From the NCBI GenBank assembly GCA_003118195.1, contig BEXV01000050.1, positions 640,059-651,831 on the forward strand: a DNA stretch of 11,773 bases, given 5' to 3'. Positions 1 to 8,770 of the stretch are shown here, in pieces. The notes beneath the pieces were generated by a model, which saw only the letters and a program-made list of their open reading frames with translations, searched no databases and was not told where the DNA came from. Origin of the DNA: Hemicentrotus pulcherrimus (lineage: Eukaryota; Echinodermata; Echinoidea; Camarodonta; Strongylocentrotidae). The translations under genes were made by a program, and so were the position numbers. Each line of letters begins with the position of its first letter. Positions within the stretch are counted from its first letter, which is position 1.

Positions 1-502
1 AGCTTGTGAGTGCATTATCATTAAAAAACCGACAGATGGATTACAATCAACTTGAATTTTAAAAATTGCTCTATGGCGGAGGCATCATTTTCGACTGCGC
101 GCAGTCAAAATTCCATCTTGTTTAACAAGTTTTTCAAATTATCTAATATTTGTGGTGGTACACAAGTATTAGAAATCGTTATATTTATGGATATTTCAGC
201 CGTCTCTGAACAGATTTTGATCAAACAAAGATGATTTTTTTATTAAGATTGTATGTTCTTTAAAATTTGACACTCAGTTTTTCATTATCTCACAATTTTT
301 GTTTTGTGTGTAGCGCCCTCTGCAACAGAACTCAACTATGCCTTTAAGATATTTACCATACCCCTTTGTATATATTTTGAATTGGATATTTGTAATGTGC
401 TAGCCTCAGATTTGTACGTTTTATTTCACTGGCACAGGTAAATTTGCAATGTGATGATGCCAAGATTACTTCAAATTCTTATATTTATTTTGACCTGTCC
501 AG
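1..502. other. Intron upstream of first visible TTC21B exon
   Basis: AT-rich sequence with no exon I can support. It ends in a polypyrimidine-rich acceptor (AG at 501-502) that opens the exon at 503. A 60-codon open frame at 52-234 has no recognisable protein pattern and no splice context. A GCGCCCTCTGC block at 313-323 is a GC-rich island in this stretch and weakly resembles a CTCF core. Confidence 0.6.
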
Positions 503-3500
503 GTACATTGGTAATCCGAACTTGGCCCTGAAGCACTTCAACATGGCGAGGAAAGACAGCGACTGGGGACAGAAGGCCATCTCTAACATGATAGACATCT
601 GTATCAATCCTGACAATGAAACCATCGGAGGAGAAACCTTTGAGAGTGGAGACCTTGATCAAGCGTGAGTACACTTAAGGAAGAGATTTTCTTCAAATTA
701 TTGTTTTGAAAACCGTTAAAAATCTCCTTAGTTACAGTGTAAATCTGTTTTTCTTATGGCATTGCATGGCACCCCCTCAATGTGTACATAACGTATAAAC
801 TGTGTACATATTGCACATTACATATTCCCATTATGCTTATGCACATGAAGCTATTACGACTCAATTCTCTCAAATATGTTCTGAGAGAAACATACAAAAT
901 ATTTTTCTGTTCTTGTGCATGAGATATATAGGCTCACTTGTGCTACTTCCATTGAAATCTGTTCTTGTTGTATAAAGGGAACAATATGTATAAATTAAGA
1001 TTAATTTATTTCATTCTATTTCTCTCTTCAGATCTATAAACGAGAAAGCAGACTCTGAACAAGTAGCAGCAAAGACGGCAGAAAAACTAATCAAGGTAAG
1101 TAGGTCAGATCTACAAAATTCTGTGTTTATCTTTTTTTACAATTCTTGTCATACCACTTTCTGTAAAGGTTCATGTCATGGACTTGCTAATCAGATTCAT
1201 ATAGCTTTGAAAGCTATATGAATCTGATTAGCAAGTCCATGACATGAACCTTTAAAGGGGCATGTTCCCCGTATTCCAGAGGACGTTAAAAATATGTAAC
1301 CGCTGGCGGACGGTGCTAGCTGCCTATTGACACCAATAGAATACAGCCCTTACGCAGATGGCATGTTCCGAATACCTGCACAATTCCAATTAACCCATAC
1401 ATGTGCCGAAGTAATACCAATCGAAGTTTGGCATTAAGATTTAGCTGCTGTTTCCACCCACTTTCGTGACGTCACTATTGGCAGCGATCATCTGGCTTGG
1501 CGAAGGCAGGCCAGGCCGCATGTACTTTGACTGACAGCTGTATGCAAATTAGAAGTCGATCTTCGGAACCAAGATGGCGATGACTAGAGCAGCGATTACT
1601 ACACTGGCGGGAACGTGCCCCTTTAAAGACCCTGTGGGAAGTGAAAAATGAAATAGATGAACTTCATATCAACCAAAAGCTTATATGCCATAGTTTACAA
1701 TAATATCAATTATATGCTATTTTAGTGTCTGTCAGAGAAGTAAAAGCTCTCTGAAAACTTGAAATGTAAAGATTTGAAAATCAGACTTTGTTGACGTTAA
1801 CACTTACTATCTACTTAATGACATCATCTTACGTGAAGTAGGCATATTCACATTGACTTTGCATGAATTAAGCATGGCTTATCGCCTCGGCTGTATAGGC
1901 AAGGTGATAGGGTCCACATGTTATGTTGTAACCATAACTGTGGCACATTTGACCCCCGTTGACTCGTAATTTGGAGGGGTTTTGTCAAATGAGGTTTTGA
2001 TTAACTTTTGTGCAATACTGAAAAGGAAATATGTTTCATTTCTTTATATTTGTGTTGTAAGTTCATTCAGTTTTCCATTGATATAAAGTTGTATTTTTAT
2101 CGGATAGGGTCTTTGAGAGAGTAGCTTATAGATTATGAAGTAAATCCTTGTCTTTTCTGGAATACAGGAACTAAAACCAACTGAAGGAAGTGATACACAT
2201 CTCATCCAGGAGATCTATGTTCTCATGGCAACCAAGTCTAAGGCTAATATAGAGAAGGCTCTGTCAGCATTCATGGAGCTGGTCTCCAATTCCGAGGTAG
2301 ACACAAGTGATCCAAGTTTAATGCGAATTTCCTTGTTGACAGCATACTGACCCAGTTGTGCTTAATGTACTGAAGTCAATGTGTAGCTACTTTGTTTTTC
2401 TGTTGTATGCCATGTTTTAAAGACCGTCAACACTACTAGGCCAGAAGGGATTAGACCACACAGCGAGGTCACTGACAGGTGGCTATCTCATTAACTCAGC
2501 TCTCAACTAACAGAAAAAAGAGGATCATGGGGGACCAACAGGCACCGAATGGGGAAGTTTTCTATAAAGAGGGAGCAAGTAGCTACAAGTAGGACAGTAG
2601 GGCTTTAAGATGAGATTTTTATCCAGTTTTCATAAAGATTTCAAATCTGTTATTTGACTTCTCCCTTCCTCTTGACACTACATTCTTGTTGAATCTCTGC
2701 ACCATATGTTTGAAATATTTAAAGCAGATTGTAGGTTTAACTGTTTTAATAAAATAATAGTATTTTACAGTATTTCCACATTTGTGTGACTCATTGCAAT
2801 ATCTGTATTAGTCCTTTTATACCATGTACACTTTTCATCTGCATATGACTCTGCTCATAGCAAAGTTATTTCACAACTGTTTAGGGGTATGGATATGTTT
2901 TTACTTATCAATCATGATGAATTTGCATGTAGCCAATTTGTTGAGCTACTTCTCAAAGGCATGGTATTCTTCTGACACTACTTCAGCTTTATGTATACTG
3001 CCATCTGCAGGTCACAATGTCCAAAATAGTTGACAGTCATGTCCCACAGTGCATCACCAACTGCATGACGTGATGGTACTTGGGTACGGGAAAAGGAATC
3101 GCTCTGTCTACGCGTTTACCAAAAGATGGCGCAATTAGAAATACATTACAGTAGTGGTTGCGATGTTGGTAAGATACCCTGCCTTTAAATCAAACTGTTA
3201 TGATTCAAACTCTTTAGAATATCTATATCATTTGATCTCTTTTTCATTTTGTAGAGGGAGAATGTTCCAGCTCTACTGGGTGTGGCTACTGCTTACATGA
3301 TGCTCAAGCAAACACCGAGGGCTAGAAACCAACTCAAGCGTATCGCCAAGATGGAATGGAACCCTGTGGTGAGTGCATTCATTAGTCATGTCAACATCAT
3401 TGTAAGATGGGGAGTTTCCAAAAAGCGACATCAACAACATGGATGTCTAGGCCAACATTGATGTGGATACTGATCATAACTTCTGAAAGATGTGTTGACA

Positions 3501-5243
3501 AATAGTGAATGCCTCATGACAAATTATACTACTGAATATTTGATGAATGGGTCTACAAATTATGTTGAGATAAAGGGAATAGCTTTAGTACTGTAATTTG
3601 GTTGATACAAACCAATATATGAAGGTTCCATCGTGTTTTGTTACTTTTTTTTTACATCAGAGGCTGCCACCGGTTTTGATCTTTTATTGGAACGTTGGTA
3701 TGTACAGTTTATAAAAAGCTGAATTGCTCCAGCTGGATATTTAAGATTTCCACTGTTTGTTTTCTTCTTTTGATATGTAATATGCTTTAGAGGTATAAAC
3801 TCAGAATCATAGAAGTTTGTGGTTTGGATATTTATGTATAGTCTATGTTCCTTACCTTCAACAGGATTCAGAGGAGTTTGAGAAGAGCTGGCTTCTACTT
3901 GGTGATGTCTACATCAACTCTGGCAAGTTTGACATGGCTAATGAACTGCTAAAGAAATGCCTCAAACACAACATGGTAATTTATTGAAATATATTATTCT
4001 TAAACTCACTTGTTATTGTCATAATATATCACCCCCCCCCCTTCCTGGTTAAATGTATGCCTCTCGTTTCAATTCTTTATTTTTTCTTGGAAGGGCTACT
4101 TATGAGAATTTTTGTTTACTTATTGATTGGATTTATCTGTGGAAATGGTTTAGAACGCACCTCCTCCTATCATTGGGTTAGGAATTAAGTTATTGAACGA
4201 GTCATGCTATGTATACTCACACATACCTATGAATCGAAGTGTCATAGACAAATATGATGGGTTTATTCATTATTAATATAAATCCATAATTGAATGTTGA
4301 TTTAATCTTTGATCACTTTCCACAACATAAGTGTAAGTTCAAAATACTTCATACACATATTTATTATTGTCATATGTGATATGTATACCTACTGTTGTTA
4401 AATTGCTAAATCCCTCCACTCATTGTTATGCAATCTAGTCTTGCTGCAAGGCCTATGAGTATCTTGGTTTCATCATGGAGAAGGAGCAATCCTACCAAGA
4501 TGCAGCTAACAGCTATGAGAAAGCCTGGAAGTTTGGAAACCAGAATAACCCTAATATAGGTAGGTACAGATTGATTATCTTGTCTGCAAATATTGCATGT
4601 CACTGTTGCGAGGGTCATAAACCTCGTATTTGCTTTCTTAGTGATAAGTTAAATTATGGAGCTGTTAAATTCACGACCTGTACAACAAAACTTGTATCTG
4701 GCAGGCATATTTTGCTATACAAAGGTAGTAGGAACATTCAATAACCTTTGTATAAGAAGATCTCGAAAACAATGAAATACCAAAAGAGAAGACGGGATAT
4801 TTCTATTAATTTATGGAGTGTTCGATTCATAAGGGACCTCCTTTTGTGAGGATTTCAACTAAAGTCTAGCCTGCTCATTACAAAAGAAAGGTATCTATGT
4901 GTTATGCTCATCTATTGTTGCCTTGCGCAATGTACATAATTCAAAACAAAATATCTGTATTTTCAGAATAATTCTGGAAAGTATGGAAGTAACCATTTAA
5001 AAAGAAAATGATGGCTGGATCCCTTCCCATGCAATTGTCTTAGATTGTTCCAATGCACTTTATTTCATTTTATATATTGTCTGTTTGTCATTTTCAGGTT
5101 ACAAGCTGGCATTCAACTACATGAAAGCCAAGCGCTTTGTGGATGCCATTGACATCTGTCACAAGGTCCTGGCTGTTCATCCAGACTACCCAAGGATGCG
5201 CAAGGACATTCTGGACAAGGCTAGGTCCAGTATAAGGGCTTGA
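503..5243 (+). CDS. TTC21B: TTC21B/IFT139-like intraflagellar transport protein, C-terminal exons (5' partial)
   Basis: Seven coding exons joined by GT-AG introns: 503-664, 1032-1095, 2168-2296, 3255-3368, 3865-3975, 4439-4559 and 5098-5243 (TGA at 5241). Codon phase is kept at every junction, giving 281 codons after one partial codon. The product reads as the C-terminal part of IFT139, usually about 1,300 residues, so most of the gene lies upstream. TPR-type helix pairs are visible: [17 protein letters not shown] (exon 1), [16 protein letters not shown] (exon 4), [18 protein letters not shown] (exon 5), [20 protein letters not shown] (exon 6) and [20 protein letters not shown] (exon 7). The [10 protein letters not shown] motif and the [13 protein letters not shown] ending are family hallmarks. 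In known species IFT139 is a peripheral subunit of IFT-A and acts in retrograde transport in cilia; human TTC21B mutations cause ciliopathies. Invertebrate copies may predate the TTC21A/TTC21B split, so the gene could equally be called TTC21. Recognition is from remembered family sequence, not a search. Confidence 0.95.
665..1031 (+). other. TTC21B intron (phase 2)
   Basis: The donor is GTGAGT at 665 and the acceptor TCTCTTCAG ends at 1031. The interval is AT-rich and I see no gene or named repeat in it. Confidence 0.85.
1164..1254. repeat. Perfect 91-bp palindrome (45-nt arms, 1-nt centre)
   Basis: The left arm at 1164-1208 is an exact reverse complement of the right arm at 1210-1254, checked base by base: all 45 pairs match around the single G at 1209. 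The right arm ends inside the TTTAAA that also forms the left flank of the adjacent MITE. A transcribed copy would fold into an unbroken 45-bp stem. Perfect identity with essentially no spacer implies a very recent foldback or template-switch event, or a cloning or assembly artefact. Confidence 0.95.
1466..1475. promoter_or_regulatory. Palindromic CRE-like site inside the MITE
   Basis: The sequence GTGACGTCAC contains the complete TGACGTCA element bound by CREB/ATF bZIP dimers. It is an exact consensus match. Occupancy is unknown, and the site lies in an intron of TTC21B within a mobile element. Confidence 0.4.
1542..1549 (+). promoter_or_regulatory. Octamer (POU/Oct-type) motif inside the MITE
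   Basis: ATGCAAAT is an exact match to the consensus octamer of POU-domain factors. It lies 67 bases after the CRE-like site. An 8-mer can occur by chance, so only the clustering is noteworthy. Confidence 0.3.
1570..1579 (+). promoter_or_regulatory. YY1-like motif inside the MITE
   Basis: CAAGATGGCG fits the AAGATGGCG core recognised by YY1-type zinc fingers. It lies near the right terminus of the element. Function is inferred from the motif alone. Confidence 0.3.
2297..3254 (+). other. TTC21B intron (phase 0)
   Basis: The donor is GTAGAC at 2297, weaker than GTAAGT, and the acceptor TTTTGTAG ends at 3254. The stretch at about 2420-2600 is richer in G+C and may be an unrecognised dispersed repeat. 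A 69-codon open frame at 2824-3033 has no family features. A possible small inverted-repeat block occupies 3000-3130. Confidence 0.8.
3000..3130. repeat. Possible short inverted-repeat element
   Basis: GCCATCT at 3000-3006 and its reverse complement AGATGGC at 3124-3130 bound a 131-bp block. The block holds CpG-bearing words such as ACGCG and TGACGTGATGG and contrasts with the AT-rich flanks. The termini are only 7 bp and I see no clear target duplication, so it may be chance or part of a larger dispersed repeat. Confidence 0.25.
3369..3864 (+). other. TTC21B intron (phase 0)
   Basis: The donor is GTGAGT at 3369 and the acceptor CTTCAACAG ends at 3864. The sequence is AT-rich with no recognisable gene or repeat family. 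Confidence 0.85.
3976..4438 (+). other. TTC21B intron (phase 0) with a C10 run
   Basis: The donor is GTAATT at 3976, a weaker form, and the acceptor CAATCTAG ends at 4438. A run of ten C lies at 4032-4041. Otherwise the interval is AT-rich and featureless. Confidence 0.85.
4560..5097 (+). other. TTC21B last intron (phase 1), open in frame for 61 codons
   Basis: The donor is GTAGGT at 4560 and the acceptor TCATTTTCAG ends at 5097. The reading frame of the preceding exon stays open into the intron until TAA at 4742. Retention would therefore replace the last TPR with a cysteine-containing tail ending KGSRNIQ. Splicing is strongly favoured because the downstream exon restores the conserved family C-terminus. 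Confidence 0.85.
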
Positions 5244-5450
5244 GATCTGGACCAAGACTGGGACTCGTATTGGAACTACAGTGTAGACTTTCAAGGACAT
5301 TCTGGACAAGGATAGGTCCAGTATAAGGGCTTAAGATCTGGACCAAGACTGGGTCTCATATAGGAGCTTTGAATTTCAAGGACTTTCAAGGAGATTCTGA
5401 AGCAGTATAGGCCAAAGCATAAAGGCTTAGATTTGGACTAAGAACAAGGG
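5201..5450 (+). repeat. Tandem repeat derived from the TTC21B terminal coding exon
   Basis: Unit 1 starts at 5201 and includes the codons for [13 protein letters not shown] plus the TGA stop and early UTR. Unit 2 starts at 5292, 91 bases on, and matches the first 62 bases at 60 positions. Its own KDILDKDRSSIRA-like frame ends in TAA. Unit 3 starts at 5387 and is decayed but alignable over about 60 bases. Because the unit 1 protein ending is conserved in the IFT139 family, the coding copy is ancestral and the UTR copies are derived. Confidence 0.85.
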
Positions 5451-5981
5451 TGTGTGTTACAACTTATAACTATCAGGTAGATTTGGGGCTTGGGCAATTT
5501 GTCTTCTGAGGCTCATGTACATTTTTGGTACAAAATGAAAATTAGAAAGAAACATGTTAAATATAGTCTCATGTTATTCTCCTTGTATGAAAAGATATAC
5601 AAGATTGTTTCCTACTGTCCATGATTTGCTGATAATTGTGGTGTAAATTTCTGCAAGGAATACTAGATAACTCCTTTACACTCCCCTACGCTAGGACCTT
5701 CCACCCTGATGGCTCCTGGCACATCAATATCAGTGCTTTGCTTGGGGACAGCATGTGTGCAGACTGTAGGGTATACACACATAGCTCATATGTTCTACAC
5801 AGTAGCGCAGCCTCCCATTGTAAAAATTTACTTGCTCACACATGTTTAATATTTCACTTGGGAAGGAAAAAACTCCACAGGAGCCTTGTTTTGAATGTTT
5901 CTTCATAATTTTCATATAAAATCAAAGAAATTTGATGATTTTTATTTTGAGGGCTTAACCAAACTTCTCTTTATATTTTTT

Positions 5982-6120
5982 CAACGATATTTTGGATAAG
6001 CTTTTACTATGAACACGAGTATGAATCATCGATAAGTCCATGAATTAAGCGTAGGTTTGTGGCAAGATTGATATTTTGGTGAAGTCTAGGTCGAGTATAC
6101 AAACTTAGATCAAGTTCAAG
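5982..6120 (+). repeat. Two further decayed copies of the terminal-exon module
   Basis: CAACGATATTTTGGATAAGC at 5982 matches the module start at 15 of 20 bases. A longer match begins at 6063 and includes GATATTTTGGTGAAG, CTAGGTCGAGTATAC and CTTAGATCAAG in the same order as in the intact module. The spacing of about 81 bases resembles that of the first units. The identification is by eye and weaker than for units 1-3. Confidence 0.55.
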
Positions 6121-6341
6121 CATTATATTTTAGACTAAGAACTTATTAGCTATAGTACATAAGCAATGATCTGGGTAAATCCACCTTAAGACCATATATG
6201 TTAAAGAAAACAGATTTTATACATGAGAAGTATATGAATGAATCTCGTTTACCTAAATGCTTACACAAAACATGTCATTTTCAAATTTATTTTGGTGTTT
6301 TCCCCTTAAGTGTGCATTTTATATGTGATCATGTTAATTCA

Positions 6342-6347
6342 AATAAA
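6342..6347 (+). terminator. Polyadenylation signal, probable TTC21B
   Basis: This is a canonical AATAAA about 1.1 kb after the stop codon, followed within 25 bases by a T-rich, GGTT-containing stretch that could act as the downstream element. Alternative AATAAA copies lie at 6790-6795 and 7219-7224, so longer transcripts are possible. Confidence 0.55.
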
Positions 6348-6365
6348 CTCTTGAATTGAGGCATT

Positions 6366-7486
6366 CTTTTGGTTAAAGTCACTTAATTTTTGTTCAAAAG
6401 TAGAAAATATATCTTCTATATTTTCTTATCCTCCTATCATCTTAACCATACAGCTAATAATACGGTAAGTTAAAGAATACAGTTTACAAGATTGGGAGTG
6501 GGCATGAATTTTCATATATCTGTGCTTAATATGAGAATAATTTGTCGCAGCTTTGGGTGAATTTCATTTATCTTCAAATTGAACCGAGATTAAGAGCAAG
6601 CTTTTTTTATCATTGAAGATAGAAATATAAATTACCAAATGTGTTTCATAGGGTTAAAGGAAATACAAAGTTTTGGTATGGGGTCATGAATTTGGTCCAA
6701 ATGAACATATTGGAAGCATATGCGATTCTACAATATTCAGTGATCGTTGTCGCGGTTAAAATTGAGTCTAAAGTAATGCAATTATAAATAATAAACTCTT
6801 CATGTTGTATAGCTCCCTCTCAAGGTCAAGATATTGATTAAGCTGTTAAACAATGTTTCTTGACTAAAATCTACCGATTAGCTATTCCCGTTTGGAAATT
6901 ATATATCACAACTACATATTCTGAGATTTTCATGGTCTCAGCTACCATTGTACGGCTGTAGGCGCTATTTGAAATTCATCAAAATTTACCAGGAGCACCA
7001 GTAAATTTTTATATTCAATTTTTCTCGAAAGCAGAAGTGTTCTAGGGACTAGATTTTCTAGTGCTTATAATACAGTACATCCACAGGGGCATCCAATTAT
7101 ATCAAAATTTGTAAAGAATCACTATTTTTCCAAAATTTTCCAAAACTTTGTATTACCTTTAGCCGAAATGGAGAGGATATTTGTATATTGTTGTGCTTTT
7201 GAATCCAGTTTAGTTTGTAATAAATTTTGCACTTAACTTGTTATGTAAATGTATATGTCATCCACCAGGAATTATATTCATTTCAACAAAACAAAAAAGT
7301 GAAGGTAAATATTCAATATTTTAAGTATGTTGAGAACTTCTTTCTCAATTGTATATTTGTGTATGATAAATCATCTGTATGATGTATTCACTTCTTTCAC
7401 CTTGAATTGTTGATAGTTCTAATCATTTGAAGGCTTTTTCTTTTCAATATTAAGATTATAATTAATTGCAAATATATATTGTATAN
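6366..7486. other. AT-rich intergenic region
   Basis: No gene is visible. Two extra AATAAA signals are at 6790 and 7219. A small hairpin is formed by AAAATTTAC (6981-6989) and GTAAATTTT (7001-7009) around an 11-base loop. The region ends at an ambiguous base N at 7486, three bases before the recognisable LINE sequence. Confidence 0.7.
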
Positions 7487-7488
7487 AA

Positions 7489-8575
7489 ATACTTGACCGG
7501 GGTAACTCGGTACACATGGCCATCTTGGACTTCGCTAAAGCGTTCGACAAGGTTCCACATGAACGACCACTGGAAAAGCTTACCACGGGATTAGACGGCC
7601 ATATACATCGTTGGCTTAGAAATTTCTTAACATTCCACACACAGAAAGTGACTTGTGAAGGTAGGATGTCACTAACAAGCAAAGTCCTATCCGGGGTGCC
7701 CCAGGGTACAGTGCTCGGGCCGTTACCGTTCCTGATGTATGTCAATGACGTTCCAGACAAGCCGGAAAGCCAAACCAGACTATTCGCAGGTGACTGTTTG
7801 GAGATGCACACTGGAGTCATGGCAAGATATAATAGTTGGAACATGAAGTGCAACGCTTCAAAGTGTTTAATGATAATTATCTCGAATAAGAAAAAAAACC
7901 TCTGACAAGGGATTGTATCTTTTGTGGACAAGACTTACAGTAGACAAGCTCTCATCCTTACTTGGGAGTAGAAATAGACAAACTGACGTGGGCTAACCAT
8001 GTTAACAACACATCCATGAAAGCCAACCGCACATTAGGATTCCTTAGGAGAAATCTATGGTTTTACCCAGGGAATGTGAAGCCCTCGCATACAAGACCCT
8101 GGTAATATATGTATCAGAGTACGCAAGCTGTGCCTGGGATCCATACAGGGTAGGGCAAATTAATACACTGGACGCAGTTCAAAGAAGGGTGACACGCTTC
8201 GTAACCGGAAACTACCAAAGGGACTGCAGTGTCACACAAATACAGACCTGCCTAGAATGGGAAACACTGGATCGCAGGAGGGAAAAAAGTCGTTTAGTTA
8301 TGCCAGGGATATGAGAGTTTAAATCAACAAGGGAAAGGTTGGCCTAACGCAAGAGGACTACATACTGTACATGTACAAGTATCAACAGAGTCAAGGTTAA
8401 GAAGAAACCACCGATGCTCAATAGAAATCCCCTTTGCCAGAAAGGACGTTTATACATACTCCTTTTTCTCAAGAACTGGACGAGCATGGAGCGCACTCGA
8501 CCAGCAGTAATAGCCACATCTGTTGAGAACTTTAGAAACATACTTTAGCATGTACCACCTGCCATTCAAGTTAGC
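7489..8575 (+). pseudogene. Degenerate LINE reverse transcriptase (CR1/Jockey-like), 5'-truncated
   Basis: The fragment opens within the RT fingers/palm at LDRGNSVHMAILDFAKAFD (motif A) and continues with SGVPQGTVLGP (motif B) and YVND. The catalytic FADD box is FAGD at about 7783-7794, one transition away (GGT for GAT), so the enzyme would be inactive. Roughly 20-25 residues normally found between that box and the W..NASKC segment are missing. Coding then shifts frame repeatedly: TGA at 7903, then YLGVEIDKLTWANHV from 7959 in another frame. A third frame at 8057-8314 includes EYASCAWDPY and LDAVQRRVTRFV, and later pieces include FARKDVYTYSFFSRTGRAWS (about 8430-8490). The order matches the thumb and C-terminal region of non-LTR retrotransposon pol proteins. 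Endonuclease and upstream ORF are absent. The exact clade (CR1, L2, Jockey) is not settled. Confidence 0.93.
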
Positions 8576-8741
8576 GACATGCAGAATACCGCCCTGCTGA
8601 CTCCAAATTCAGAAGGTTCATTGTTTATTGTTTGCGAGAGTGCAAACATCGATTTGCGTCAAAGTGATGCCTACATTATGAGAGAAAGAATCGAATGTAT
8701 CAAATGAAATGCATTGCATATGCTTTTTGCAGAAGCAAAGT

Positions 8742-8770
8742 CACACACACACACACATACACACGCGCAC
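8742..8770. repeat. CA-dinucleotide microsatellite
   Basis: Eight uninterrupted CA units at 8742-8757 are followed by an imperfect ACAC/GCGC extension. Confidence 0.9.

Larger units (their letters stand above)
1252..1626. mobile_element. TTAA-flanked MITE-like nonautonomous DNA transposon (~367 bp)
   Basis: TTAA occurs at 1252-1255 and again at 1623-1626 and fits a target-site duplication. Just inside are inverted termini: AGGGGCATGTTCCCC on the left (from 1256) and AGGGGCACGTTCCC read inward on the right (from 1622), with one mismatch in the first 14 bases. The interior is richer in G+C and CpG than the surrounding intron and has no transposase-sized frame. TTAA target sites are known for piggyBac and Kolobok superfamilies. 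AGGG-type ends make Kolobok plausible, but the short termini do not settle this. The interior holds a full CRE, an octamer and a YY1-like motif, annotated separately. Confidence 0.75.
1096..2167 (+). other. TTC21B intron (phase 0) hosting a palindrome and a MITE
   Basis: The donor is GTAAGT at 1096 and the acceptor AATACAG ends at 2167. At about 1.1 kb it is the longest complete intron in the window. It contains the palindrome at 1164-1254 and the inverted-repeat element at 1256-1622. Further on, CATTTGAC (about 1947) and GTCAAATG (about 1984) form a weak 8-bp inverted repeat. The remainder is AT-rich with no coding signal. Confidence 0.85.
5244..6365 (+). other. Putative TTC21B 3' UTR
   Basis: The stretch runs from the TGA to just past the first AATAAA I can find (6342-6347). 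It holds the exon-derived repeats. It also holds a GC-richer patch at about 5640-5830 of unknown origin, whose 90-codon open frame shows no known domain. The UTR end is inferred from the polyadenylation signal only. Confidence 0.6.

Noticed and set aside
52..234. 60-codon + strand open frame
   Set aside because: It has no family resemblance, lies in the intron upstream of the first visible exon, and its length is expected by chance.
313..323. CTCF-type site GCGCCCTCTGC (and GCCATCTGCAGG near 3000)
   Set aside because: They match only part of the consensus, are single short words, and the second overlaps a possible repeat end.
471..674. Minus-strand open frame opposite the first TTC21B exon
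   Set aside because: It is antisense shadow of a well-supported coding exon. The same applies to 4406-4618 and 5094-5309.
7419..7931. 170-codon minus-strand open frame
   Set aside because: It is the complement of the LINE reverse-transcriptase relic, whose motifs A and B read clearly on the + strand. It also spans the N at 7486.
8344..8541. Minus-strand open frame in the LINE C-terminal region
   Set aside because: The + strand there encodes FARKDVYTYSFFSRTGRAWS, typical of the LINE pol C-terminus.
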